The position numbers and the translations under genes were made by a program. This document shows, piece after piece, positions 36,045 to 48,699 of a stretch of 64,000 nt of DNA. The notes under the pieces were generated by a model. It searched no databases and was not told the DNA's origin. It was given only the letters and a program-made list of their open reading frames with translations. Source of the DNA: Berberis thunbergii (taxonomy: Eukaryota; Streptophyta; Magnoliopsida; Ranunculales; Berberidaceae); NCBI GenBank assembly GCA_003290165.1, contig QNQO01000812.1:310001-374000 (forward strand). Direction: 5' to 3'. Within the stretch, counting starts at the first letter, position 1. Every line of letters starts with the position of its first letter.

Positions 36045-39000
36045 TCACGTATGGACCCAAATGGGCGCCAAAGATACAGGCTTCTCATTCCTTGTATGAG
36101 CATTCTGAGCCCGTGCAGGAGGTGCGTGAACTGTTATTGGAAGAACCCATTCCCCTTTATCTCTTCCTTCTATAAGAAGAGGATGATCATATCTGGCATA
36201 AAAAAAGATAAAGAAACACTGTTAGGGATGATGGTGTGGATGCTAGGGTTTAAATAAAAGAAAGTTGATAGAAAAAAGACAAAATCAATCAATATGGCAA
36301 TCCACGTGATAAGACCTGATTTAGCATACAACTCCACAACAAAAGTATGTGATGAGCTGTAAGCAGAAGGTAGCATGGAAACACTAGGAACACAATTGAA
36401 ACAAGAATCCTTCCCTATTTCTAAACGAGACAAAATGGAAGCTCTAGAACAAATAGATATAAAAAATAATCAACAAATGAGTCTCTAAGATTCTGTAATA
36501 ATTTGGATTAATACAAATTGAGCCAGAAGTTCGGCTTATCGCAGTTGGATCAAGTGGAGGCTTGTATGGGTACAAAATACTAAAAATACAAGTAAGAGTC
36601 TTACTTCGTCCAGTCCACGTTCTTTGGAGATGTAAGGAACTCGAATCTAAGAGCCCACCGCACAGAAACATGGGAGGTGGAAAAGGACATGGGTCCATCC
36701 ATAGGAATGGAAAAAAGAAAGCTAGTCTGCACCAAATCTGCAACAACCTCATAATGATCACTCTGAACCTACATGTGATAAGAAAAAACTTGATAAATCA
36801 CAACGTATTGCCAATTATGAGCGCAAAGTTAGTTCTTTGTATAATCCAAATAATGAATTCAGAATAAATACAACGATGAAATCCACATGGAAAAACATGC
36901 TTTCTAGAGTCGAACTCTATATAACTAATAAATACAGATGACTGCACCACTGGCTTTCATTTGACATGCTCTGTTTATCATGGAAATCCTCTTAGCCAGA
37001 GGATTATGATATGCTAACTGTATAAACTGCACTTCAGTGAATTGAAATAAGGCTGGCACATATAAGCTGTGAGACAATTTGAAAGCTTTGTTTCAACAAA
37101 TTATGTCAGAATTAATCTTTCTTGCTTTTTTTTAAAGATGATCTCCATGTTAAGAACACAAAGAATGCCTACAAAATCCGCCACATCCCACTGGAGGAAG
37201 GTTGGTGTTAGGCCCGTGATAGCCAACCATAGAAATTCGACACATCCCTTTGCATGGATTTTGGTTCAAAGAGATTAATGCCGGATGACCGCATTGCTTG
37301 GAGAACCAAAATATGTGTAGCCGACTCTGAGAGTATCAGGAATGGGCTGGGCTGATGACGACGATGATGATGATATGATAAGGGAATCAGTATTTGCATG
37401 GATGTGCAATGTCAGTATTTGCAATTTTCAAGTCAAGTTTAAGCCTATCTAACAATGTTGAACACGATGTCCAAAAAAACACAATACGAGATGCGCCAGG
37501 GAACACGCCGCGACCAACCTTTGATGCTTCCCTAAAGCGCTTTGGGTGTGCCAAACCGGCCATGTTCAACTTAATTGTCGTAAGGGAAAATCTTTCCTCT
37601 TAACTGATGCGTTGGAAGAGCATGATGGGGAAGGCAAATTGATATCCTTGGTTGCTGAACACACCACATGCACTCGTGAACAAGCTTCTTCAAGCCGGGG
37701 AGTTTGATGTAATTGGGTATTGTAATTACTAATTAAATATGTTAGTAAGTGGGCTTGACTTACAAAGGCCCATATTAGAGTTGCAGTAGTCATATTAGGG
37801 TTAGATTTAAGTTTAATTGATTGTTTGCTAGGTTAGTCATTAGACTCAATAAATAAGGCATGAAGCTATGATTGTAAGATGGATGAAAGATAATGAGAAT
37901 TTTAGTTTTCAGTTATCTCTTTCTTTCGTAGTTTTAGTTTTAGTTCTATTCTTTTCTAGGTTAGAATACACAATGATTGAACAAAGTTTTAGAAATCTTA
38001 CCTTAGTAATTGTTGGTGAATTCCTTCTTGAAGGATGTACAATACGCTGGCTTATGGTCTCTGAAATCTCTAAAGTTATCGCCACCTACAAGATGTTTCA
38101 ATCATTTATGACACCATGAAAAGCAACAAGAAATCAGATTTCTTTTGAAAAAATGTCCAATTTATTTCAGATTACCTCAAGGCATCTCCTAGCTCCTTCA
38201 TCATGAAAGAATGTGAGAGTACCACCAATCTGTGACCAAATTATCAGATTTACTTCAAGAAAAGGAAAATAACAGAGTAGAGATGTGAAAAGAAAGAATG
38301 TAGGATGTACCGCGTCCCCAAAGTAATAAGTGGAGTCAGAGTTCTTTGGGGAAAAACGAAGCAAAACTTGGTCATCCAACCTGATATTGTATGATCTTCC
38401 TCTAATAAAGCCTTCTGCTGCAAAATAATATTGCTGCAGATTAGCATACTCTACTAGAATCAAAACTCCCCAAGTATTCAAATCAGAATTCCTAACACTT
38501 AAAAGAGAAGAAAGTAGGATGATTTACATGCTACAGGTTCAATAATTCCAGGTGCAGGGGGCACTCCGGCACCAGCATCTGCAGAAAAGGGATCTGGGGG
38601 CTTTCTCTGATGATTAAGAGAGGCAACAGGTGAAGATTTCTTCCTAGGCGACAATATATCTGCTAGCAAATATATGCTATCAGTCTTTGATAATATGATT
38701 AGCACATACTAGAATCTGGAGTTTCATAGTGCCCACACTCATTAAAATATTATATAGAACGATCTACAGAAATAATATTGTCCAGTAAAGACACTGAATC
38801 AAGAAATTCCAAACTATACATTGAACAGAGAAAAGTATAAGAGAACCATAATCTAACAAACACATTGTTTCATAAAACCATTCTTATTTCTTGAAAATAG
38901 ATCGCATACCCCCACTTGAATCATACAAAACCTCAGCCACAGAAAGCCGAGGAACCGCAACATATGAAGATAAACTGGAGCGTTCTCCATGGGCATAGAG

Positions 39001-42000
39001 TGCATCCCTATTTGAAGACCTTGCAGCAGACGATTGCAAAGATAAAGAACTTCTGAGAGCCAGGTCTAAATTCCCTCTTGTGGGATTGTAGGAAGAGACA
39101 GATGAAACCTCATCTCTGGAGCTATCATAGCCTTCCTCGATGCCATCAGGTGTTTCGTTAGCTCTAACCTAATCAGATAGTAAAGATACTTCAATTAAAG
39201 AACGGATGACCATGATTATAAATGGAAACATAAAGTACACTGCCTGTGGATTATTTAACCATGCACCAATAGTCACGAGAAAACAAACACAGATGTGCTT
39301 CTAACAAAACGGTATACCAACTACCTACTTATCAGACCTACCCATTCAGTGTCTTCATCCTTCTCTTTCCAATACATATCCATTTGAATTGTTGAAGCAG
39401 GTAAGATCCCTGTAAACTTGATGGTGAGAATTTATATATAGATCCCAACATACATAGATAGATGGATGCCTTTATCTATACTAATCCTCAACTAATCTGC
39501 AAATCACTCATGGGAGATGTTGAGCTTGTTGAAAAAAACTGATTCATAATATAAATAAAACGACTGTTATCTGAAGTGCAATTCAATAATGCTGACAATA
39601 ACACATGTGAAAGTCATATCTTTCTAGCCAAGTCTTCAGCTCAAAAGGGCATTAGCTTTCTAATGAAAGAGTAACAATGTCACATGGCATCTTAAGTTAA
39701 ATTTTTTTTTTCAATTTCTAGAATATTTAACAAATGGACTTGCAGAATGTCATAGTCTTTCAGCTCACAAATTACGCTTCATTCGAGATTGACTTTTCAG
39801 AGTGTGATGATTGCCAAACGAATCCTGAATAGATCCTTTTGGATGATGTGTATTGGGAAATTTGTTGATCCTAGACATCCACAATTCATCTTACAAAAAA
39901 ATAGATTGAAGCTTGGGAGGAAAGGGTATGGTTAGTTGGTGAGGATAGACATGTCATGATTGTAGGTGCAATTGTAGAGTTGGGTAAGGTACCATGGATA
40001 CTCGGGATTTATCGGAATCAAACACTTGATTTATACATTTATTTATAGTTTTCCTATCACACTAATCTTTCCCCAACTAAGTAAGGTATGTTGCATATTG
40101 ATGTGGATCAGTGGATAACCATTACATGTCAACTTATCATAACTAAACAATAATAAAGAACCACAGCCACATCAAAATAGCAAGTAGTATACCACAAACA
40201 CTAGTAATATATAGAATACCACCTTTTTCTCTCTTGTTTCGCTTGTCCTTTCCTCCTCTCTAGCTTTTTGTGCACTTGAGATTAGGGTGATTTGGGAAGT
40301 GTGTGGTAAAAGTCTCACACCAAAATTTACTTTAAAACCTTATTTTTCTAATGTTCTACTAATTGCCGATTTGGGTGGGCAATAAATCAACAGCTTGGCC
40401 AAATAATTGCCAATATAATTGTGCCAATTGAATCAGCCCAAATATGCTTGAGCGTTTTTTTTTGTAAAATTGCATAGATTGAAATCCAATAGAAGGATTT
40501 CATAACACGTCTTCTCAATCCAACGCCAAATAGAATAAGGTGACCATCCGTTAGGGTTTCATAACACATACCTTGGTTTGGTTCTTCTTCTCCTCTTATA
40601 CCTATATCTAAACTACAAAGTCCAGATAGACAAGGAACGGAACATTGAAATAAGGTGCTGATGAGATGAACAAGGTTGACGATGAAACAGTAAGAAAATG
40701 GGGGGTTCCAATTTGGATAGTAAAGGAAAGAAAGTTTCGGTGCCTAAAAGATGTAGCAAAAAAGGTAGTGGTTCTTCGCGGTTAGATGTTTAGGGGCTGA
40801 GCCACAAGCAAAAGTAAGGAGATGAGTGGTCAAACGAATATCTCCATTTTTAACAGAGGAGAGAAGTCACAACGGAGTACTTTCAAAGTGGGGAAAGTAA
40901 ACCATTTGAGCCTCAATGCATATTACGAGAAACCAGTGGCAGAAAAGAAAGAAAAAAAAAAAAAAGCTTGAGCTAAATCAATCATCTAATGTTTTAAAAT
41001 GAAAAATAATATTTAATATTTAATAAACTAAACATATGATTTATTTAATACAAAATCAGAGAGTCTAGGAGCACAGCGAGAAGTAAAAGTCGACTTGAAC
41101 AGGACATTCTCATGGAAAACATGCAGGCACTATTGTTTAGGACACAAAGGGACATGTCGCTTGGACAGAGCAGAAGTGAGGTCATGAGGAGCAGAATAGG
41201 CACAAGCACAGCCAGTTGAAAGGTATGCCAAATCGTAGCAATGAGATTTCAATCTGAGCAGGCCTATTTTCATGGTAGTATCAGAATTCAGAAGCATGGA
41301 AACAACAATAAATGTCGTTCCAAAGGCACTTGAAGTGGAGCGCTAAAAGCCCCAAGAGAGATTCAGTACACTCCATTTTGACATGGTAGGTTGTGTTCAG
41401 GGGACATTAACATAGGAATATAAATTTATCTCATCAAATATACTGTTACTGTCTTTGACTTCGTGTTACGTATAAAGTATTAACCTTTATGCAAATATAC
41501 ACAGTTTTTCATGTGTAGTTGGTATGTATTCTAAGGATTAAATAAATACAATAAATAGTTCAACCACATTACACCATAAAAATTCAGTTTTGCAACACAA
41601 AAGAAATTTCCAAGAATAAATGCTGTAAAGATGAAGATAAATAAATGAATTCAAAAGTAGAACTCACCATTTCCTTGGCCTTCTTCAATAAGTAAGCCAC
41701 TTGTTTTCTGTGTCACCCATATTTGAACTGGGATACGAGCTTCCTGCGTAGAATGAACTTCATGAGTAAAATTTCAAGAAATTGCATAATAAATAAATAA
41801 ACAGCTAAACTGAGCCATATCATAAAAAATAAAAATAAAAATAAAAACGAAAGCATCTTTCTTGTTTTAATAACAATATATACCTAAAAAATGAGAAAGA
41901 AGAAAAAGGGAAGGCATAGGATTTACTCTTTCCATGACCAAATATATCATGTTATATTTCTAAAATGATAAGCCTTAAAAGTTGAGGCAAATTATAGTTT

Positions 42001-45000
42001 TATTATCCTTAGGAAAATGGGTACAATTGAGGATATCCAATACAGAATTATAAGTTTATGGTAGAAATCAGTATGTTTCCTTGTGATGGCCCAGGTTTAA
42101 TTAATGAAGTTACCTTTTTTACTTAAGTTGTTTTTATCTCGCTCTTCACCTTCTTTTTCCAACAATAAAAATGTTTAGTTTAGTTTCTAGATTCATGCTT
42201 TCTCTTACTAATTAATTCGATTAGGAAAAGAGATGCTTAGTTGTTTTAAACTTTAATACGAAACATAAGTAATGGGACTGAAGTGTTTGCAATTTTCTCT
42301 ATAAATTGAACCAATTCAATATATGTCTAATTTATTACATATAAAATGAACAGGTAAAGTTCAACAATTCCTCTGTGAACCATACTCAAAATACCCGGAA
42401 ACATTCACTACACAAATCTAACATTAATAACAATTTAATTTACCAAAAAAAAAAAACTTGAAAAACAAATTATCGACTAAAAAATACTACCCAACTTTTT
42501 AGAAACCATTGCAGGTAATGGTCAGAAAGAAACTAAAACTGAGGCAAGTAACATATGACCACAAATACCATCTATCACATATAAGAATAGCATCTAAAAA
42601 CAAACCAGCTGAAGTAGATCCTTCATAGGCCCTTGACGAGAATGGCCATTTTCCAATAGCCGCCACCTTGCAGATAGTGTACTTCTAACATAGTAAAGAT
42701 AACGAACGGTTGTACCCCTGTAAGTTGGTGGAATAATACTTGGCAGCTCTGTTCGAACTACATCTGTAGAAAAGAAAGCCATTCTACTGTAATTACTTAA
42801 TTTTTCTAATCGGTGAAAGAGAGCTTCCAATAAAAGGACACGTAAAAGAAGGATTATCTACAAAAATATAGCAAAGCAAAACAACAAAGAAATTGAATCC
42901 AAAATTAGACAGATATTTATCACATCTAAAAAATAATAAAATCTTATGAAGAAATAGCAGATGTTTTTCAATTCCCTGAAACTCCACTCTCTAAGATGTT
43001 CTAGAGCACAAATAAGATTCAGGTAATGGACTTACTAGTACACAAGTAAACCCTTTAGAATTAATATACGAATTCCATCCACTTTATTGGACTAACATTT
43101 TATTTTTGTTGGACTAACATATGATTTCGAAAGTGTTTCTATTGAACAGTACAACTTTAAGATAGACACACATCTCATCAACTTCTCAAATGTACTCTTG
43201 ATACACTACTTTAGAAATAGTGAACAATTAACCCAAATTACATAAATCAAGTTCTGCTTTTTCATTATCACATGATTGTTTGATATGTACAACTCACTTT
43301 ATCAGTATATTACTCACTTATTCATAATTTACATGCAATTTTTGCAACCGCACTTGAAATATGTTATGTCCACATGGAATTTGCAAATGTGTGGAATGTA
43401 TCTTATAACACTCTATGGTCCAAAATAGAAATGGAACTACCGCTGCTACACTTAGGGACACAAGGAAGTAGATATTTCTTTTATCATCACTAGAAGGTTG
43501 TGAGGGATAAGGGTAATGAATGCGTGTAGGAAAGAGAGAAGGAACCCGGGCTATAAACCCAACTCCATAAATTAGCATTCCCAGACTTCATCAATTTAAC
43601 AAGAAAACAAGATAGTAAGGGAAAATAATAATTTACTCACACTTTTTTGTGCCACCAGAGGAAACAATCTGATTTGAAAGGAGAGATGGCGTTGAACAAT
43701 CCAGAAAACATGCTCACCTGTGGAAGCAAATGGAAATTAATGAGATAGTAAAATAAACAACAATTAGAATCATGCAAGATCTGAAACATATCAGCTACAA
43801 TTAATAGGCAATTTCCTCCATATGGTTTTATCTTTTTTGCACTTATGCTTGTAAGCAAGTGAGGTGGGTGAGGTGAGGGTTAAGCAACTGGCACTTTATT
43901 TGAGGAAAAAAAAAAAAGATATTTCCATTATAAAGAAGAAAACAAATGAAAATGGAAAATACAGATTGACCATTAAAAATGCTCCATAAGGTTCTCAGAT
44001 TCGCTGCCTTGAAATTATAAGCCAAATGTTAAGAAACAAGAAACTGGTGTAAGAACTGAAAACAGAACCTTAATGCTAATAGTTCATGCTAATAGCGTGG
44101 TCGCCGTTGTACATATATCTAAAGAGAACTTTATTTCCATATTCAGAGGGTTGAAAATGCTTTATTTTCTCAAACAACTAATAAATGTTAATGACAATGC
44201 AGTGAGATTACATTTGTGGCTTCACTTGACAATAGCAAGAACAGATTCTCTATAAAGACCAGAAAGCGTTTCCGGTCCTTGAGAACAAGACCTGCCTGCC
44301 AGCACCAGTTGACGCCATGTAGTCCGTACCAAAAAGGCATAAACACACAGTTTCTAAACTCTAACTAAAACAATCAAAACTGTGATCATCAAACACTGAT
44401 CAATTGCCTAATAAACGCTGGTAGTTTATATGGCAAAGCTCATGCCAAAGACAAGTGTGATGTATCAAATCAGTCAAAAAGACTCAGAAATAGGTAACAG
44501 ATGGTATACCTTTTTCCTCAACAAATATTTTTACAATATAAAGAATTAGCGTATACCACTAAAACAAGGCAATAATCATAAAGCAAAAAATGGGAAATTA
44601 TATCGGAAGAACATCCATTTAACATGCAAGACAAACCATATGAAAATGAATAAACCTTAACATAAGAGACAAGAACAAAAGAGCACCTCTTTTCTGTTTC
44701 GACTCTGGTGATGGCTTCTGAGTGGAGACCCACTGAGAATCCAACTTCTCGACTCCTTTCATTTCAAAGGTAAGTCTTTCTATCAGAAGGGAAAATACTT
44801 CATCAGCTTCATTCCCATATACACTGGATGAATTAGAGACCTCAGGGTTATGAACCTCAATTATTATATCTACAAATTCTCCAGGCATGTAAACATCTTT
44901 ATTTGTTTGTAGTTTCATAGAAGGGAAAAGTTCTTTTTTTAGACTGTTCACAGAGGCATCAGCTGTTTTCTCCTCAGATGAAAATAAACCTCCAATTCCA

Positions 45001-45035
45001 AAAAAAGAGAAGCCCGGTGAAACCTTCGAAGGCAT
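36045..45035 (-). CDS. Rgp1-domain protein (RAB6-GEF/Ric1-Rgp1 complex partner), with one frame break
   Basis: Homologue of Rgp1, which with Ric1 forms the Golgi guanine-nucleotide exchange factor for Ypt6/RAB6 and acts in retrograde endosome-to-Golgi traffic. Twelve coding exons: 45035-44687, 43717-43641, 42763-42606, 41743-41668, 39409-39342, 39168-38910, 38659-38528, 38417-38311, 38229-38176, 38085-38002, 36768-36605, 36192-36045. These would give about 558 residues. Recognisable blocks are FGIGGLFSSEE near the N-terminus, VRTELPSIIPPTYRGTTVRY with LYYVRSTL, IGGTLTFFHDEGARRCLE, HPSRRNSPTITK, SDHYEVVADLVQTSFLFSIP and WVLPITVHAPP near the C-terminus. The ATG at 45,035 follows an in-frame TGA. 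Exon 2 lacks one base relative to the expected frame (between GEHVF and LDCSTPS readings), so the strict coding sequence is interrupted. A transposon-rich intron lies between exons 10 and 11. Confidence 0.9.
37190..37990. mobile_element. Repeat and LTR debris in the exon 10-11 intron of the Rgp1-domain gene
   Basis: At 37,200-37,315 an inverted copy of the repeat at 26,965-27,080 is present. At about 37,680-37,990 a gypsy-like junction occurs: AAGCTTCTTCAAGCCGGGGAG (a purine-rich tract), then TGATGTAATTGGG as an LTR start, and further in AATAAATAAGGCATGAAG as a TATA-like LTR promoter. The opposite LTR was not found. Both insertions are intronic and leave the flanking splice sites (38,002 donor, 36,769 acceptor) intact. 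Confidence 0.5.
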
Positions 45036-45600
45036 TTCTTCAATGCACACGATTCATCCAAATGGACTAGCCATGAACAACCAGGTAACCACTGAGTTCC
45101 AAACTTCCAAGCTTGTAGATGATTAACAAATTCATCTGAATACTTCTTATCTACACATGAATCAGATTAGTGATACGCATTGAAAACACGCAAAAAAGTT
45201 GAATGGAAATTTAAAATGCAAAGATAGATTTAGAGATGTAATAATCTAGGGGATCTGATGAGCAATGGCAATTGAATCGATGTAAGAGAGAGGAATACCT
45301 TAGGAAGATCGGATCATCGAAGCCTAAATCGATGGATGAATTGGGCATATCTACCATCAGATCTGTGCGAAAGCTAGAAAGATGAGAAGAAACGGTAATT
45401 GATCGAGAAGTTGGGACGGGATGGGATGGGATCTCATTAGAAATTATTTGAAACCCTAAATCTCGAGGTTTTGATTTGTTCAGGTGATGATGACGAAGGT
45501 TTCCACGTGAGTGGGAGAGAGACGAAGAGAATTGAAGATCGTTTCGACTTTCGAGCACACTCGCGCCTGAATGTGTTGCGCGAGTTGGAACATTCTCTAA
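45036..45600 (-). promoter_or_regulatory. 5' UTR and proximal promoter of the Rgp1-domain gene
   Basis: A leader exon ends at 45,299 with AAG|GTATTC, and a leader intron follows. An acceptor at about 45,165 (ATGTGTAG) precedes the coding exon. No TATA box is evident, so the start of transcription near 45,560-45,600 is only inferred. Confidence 0.5.
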
Positions 45601-45904
45601 TTCCTTGGTAGTACTGATACTGACTTGTAACGACCGTGATGAAATTTTAGGAAAGAAATTTTATTTTTGAGTTGCCAATTTTTTTATTCAAAGTTTGAAA
45701 ATTATATATTTTTCGTTGGGTCAATCTCAATTTCACTATATTTTAACATTAGTTTAGTTTGTGTAATATATAAGAGTTTAAAATGTTTAAACTATATTGA
45801 TAACTTCAAAATTATAATTGAGGTTTTTACTTTTTTTTTATACCCAACGAAATATTTTATAAAATACTTTTTAAAATCAAATTATTGAAATTACTTCAAA
45901 AAAT

Positions 45905-45968
45905 GAAATCACAATTCTTGGTGACCGGTGACCACTGGTGACCACCAGTGACCAAGAATTGTGATTTC
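45905..45968. repeat. 64-bp near-perfect palindrome
   Basis: The left arm GAAATCACAATTCTTGGT (45,905-45,922) is perfectly repeated in inverse at 45,951-45,968. The 28-bp centre (GACCGGTGACCACTGGTGAC followed by CACCAGTG) is itself largely self-complementary, so the whole block can form one long hairpin. It sits at the edge of the AT-rich repeat, copy 2. Confidence 0.9.
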
Positions 45969-45969
45969 G

Positions 45970-46440
45970 TTTTTCGAGTTAATTTCGGTTTTCCTGATTT
46001 AAGAAACATTTTGGTGTGTAAAGAAAAAACGTAAAAATTTCGGGAATAAGAAAAATATATAATGAATTTAGAGGGTATATTAAATATGTGAAAAAATAAT
46101 ATGCAAGTAAATAAATTTATTAAATACATTAAATAAAATAAAAATACATATAATTAGAAAATCAAGTGATAGTTTAAAAATCAATATATAAGTAGAAGAA
46201 GTGATAATCATAAAATTAAGGAGTGTTTCAAAAATCAATAAATAATTAGAATAAATGAAAAATAGTAATAATAACCTCGAAGTTAAAAATATGTAAATTT
46301 TAGTAGTTAGTTTTGTATTTTTACGAAAAAACCTCAAAATAAAAATAAAAATAAACCTCAAAAATGTATTTATTCTTTCGCTCATTTTCTCTTATTTTTT
46401 CATTTCATAATTTCAAAATAACGAAAATTTCACAAAATAA
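45970..46440. repeat. AT-rich interspersed repeat, copy 2
   Basis: Partner of 4,600-5,130, with shared blocks such as TTTTGGTGTGTAAAGAAAAA and AATCAATATATAAGTAGAAG in the same order and orientation. Non-coding. Lies between the Rgp1-domain gene's 5' end and the MULE. Confidence 0.7.
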
Positions 46441-46633
46441 CCATCCTTCCCACGGACTACAAAATCTCTTAGAAAGAATAGTTGTTTCTATATTTATCTC
46501 GTTCGTCCCCTAGAATTTCACTAGATGAGCCCATATATGGAGCGAACCTCTTTCCCCTTTATGCGCATTTCGAGGATAATGGCGGCTCGCTCCCTAGATG
46601 GGCTCATCTATCTCATTACCTAATTAATTACTT

Positions 46634-47350
46634 CAGTTTGTCTAACTGTCGAGGAAAACAACGAGGAAATGGGTGAGGGAGGCTCTTGCGCACATCTGCA
46701 TCATTTCAAAAAAAAAAGGGAGGGAATCAAAATTTGGGGGAAAAAAGAAAGAGGGAACCTCTCCTTCTCCCCATTTCCATCTCGCCCATACAGAGACAGA
46801 GAAGATAAGAAAAGAAATCACTCTCTCCTTCTCCCCAAACGCAGCTAGAGTAATGTCGAAACCCTCCCTCTCCCCAAACGAAGCTCGAGAGAGAAGCCCT
46901 TCCATCTCCCCCAACGAAGCTCGACAGAGAATAGAAGTGGGAGACGAATCGCCACCCTCTCCCAAAAGGTAAAGCTGCTACCTTTGTCTAACTGTATTTT
47001 CCCTCTCATTCTCTCCCTCTTTGTGGGTGATTTCTTGTTGGGGATTTCTAAATCTAGGGTTTCTACTAGGGCTAGGGCTAAAAATTTGAATGCGCAATTC
47101 AATTTTTTATTTTTGTTTTTGTTTTAAAGTTTAACTTGGTGGAGATTTTGATTAGAGTGTTTGAATTTAGTGGAGATTTTGAATAGAGTGTCTAATTACT
47201 TTAAATCTACTGTTAGTGTTTGGAAATTTAGGGTTTTTCAGGTTAGACAGTTTGGTGACATGAGTTGGAAGTACAGTTTGGTGATTGAATTTGAAGAATT
47301 AGGTTTTTATCAGGTTGTTGTAGTCGTACATTATGTGATTTTGGTTTTGT
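46634..47350 (+). repeat. Left terminal inverted repeat of the MULE
   Basis: Carries the terminus, a serine/glutamate-rich reading (SLSPNEAR, SPSISPNEARQR) that is not itself a gene but is mirrored in the other arm, the shared leader-exon donor at 46,968, and a conserved DMSWKYSLVIEFEELGFY-like reading near 47,260-47,340. The repeat provides the promoter and leader for the transposase gene. Confidence 0.85.
46983..46994 (+). repeat. Internal copy of the MULE terminal motif
   Basis: TTTGTCTAACTG repeats the terminal motif 349 bp inside the left arm; the right arm has the matching inverse at 53,826-53,837. Confidence 0.7.
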
Positions 47351-47624
47351 TTGCTAAAAATGTCAGTTTTGACTGAAAATGGAAGTTCTTAATTGTTAGA
47401 TTTTATTCAATTTATGTTTAGTGGAAGTTTAATTAGATGGATTTGTTAATTCATTTGTTTCCCCAATTTGAGCAAATTAATGAATTCACTTGATGTTGCT
47501 GATTTTGTTACTTATTCATACATGTTTGTACATCAAATGCTGTAGAAGAAGATAAGTAGCCTTAATCAAGCATCTTAATTTTGATTTGGGTGTACTTGAA
47601 TGATAAAGATGGGTTGTATGGTTC

Positions 47625-47805
47625 CTCTATTTGGTGAAGTTACAAGGATTTGTAAGCTAATTAGAACCCGTTTAAATTAGAATTTCTAAAGCTAATTGGT
47701 GAAGTTACAAGGATTTTGATTTGTAAGCTAATTATAATTTCTGAAGCTAATTGGTGAAGTTACAAGGATTTTGATTTGTAAGCTAATTAGAATTTCTGAA
47801 TTGGA
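47625..47805 (+). repeat. Short tandem repeat in the transposase leader intron
   Basis: Units of about 55 bp, containing GCTAATTGGTGAAGTTACAA and GGATTTTGATTTGTAAGC, repeated two to three times. Confidence 0.75.
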
Positions 47806-47932
47806 TTTGTTGTTCAATTTATTAGATCTTTCACATTTTCCTTTTGTAGCAATTTTGAATGTCTTATTATTTGTTTTGATTGTAAAAATTTGTGAAAATT
47901 TTCCTTTCATTGTAAATGTGAAAAATGGCACC

Positions 47933-47947
47933 CAGTTTGTCTAACTG
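47933..47947 (+). repeat. Exact internal copy of the MULE's first 15 bases
   Basis: CAGTTTGTCTAACTG is identical to the outer end at 46,634-46,648, in the same orientation, 1.3 kb inside and beyond the inverted-repeat arm. Could be a transposase binding site or the end of a nested relative. Confidence 0.75.
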
Positions 47948-48699
47948 ATCTGAACTTTAATATACAAAATGGGTGCCAGATTTAATTGTAGTCATGAATT
48001 GTATGCATTGTAAAACTGGGTGTCATTTTGTATATTGAAGCTGATCTGAACTTTAATACTGAATGTTAATCTGTATATTAAGCACAGATTGTTTTATTTT
48101 TGTTTTCCATATACTGATTGATATGTATGGGACTGCTTCCAAGTTTCTAAAAATTAAAACTCATTCATGCTATTAGTTGTTTTGCTATAATAGTTTTGAT
48201 ATTGAATTCAGACATTTTGCTATATTAGTTGCTTTACTATAATCGGCCCTATAATAGTTGTTATATTAGTTGTAGTATGAATATGATTTTGACATGCTAT
48301 ATTAGTTTCTTTGCTATAATCAGTCGTATAATAGTGTTGTTATATTAGTGTGAAAAACCTTTATCATGTAAGCTTCTATCTTTCTTTTATTGTACATTTT
48401 AATAAATCATATCTTTCTATTATCTTTTATATTTTATAAATTATCTAGTTTGATCTTACAGTTAATCCCCAAGTGTAAACCAAGAAATTGGCTTGAGGCT
48501 GTATCGATCTCTAGTATAGTTTAGAAAAAATTTGTATTGTACTGCATGTTTTGTATGTCGTTTCTATTGCTTTAGTTTGGAAGTTATACCACCAAATATA
48601 TATAAAAATAAATAAAGAAAAAATTGGACCGACTTGACCAAAGTAGGTAATTATGCATCTATGTTTTAACTGTTGTATATTATAACACATATTTCAGGT

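Noticed and set aside
46673..46972. Open frames on both strands in the left MULE arm
   Set aside because: They are repeat-derived serine/arginine-rich readings mirrored in the right arm, better explained as leader-exon sequence.
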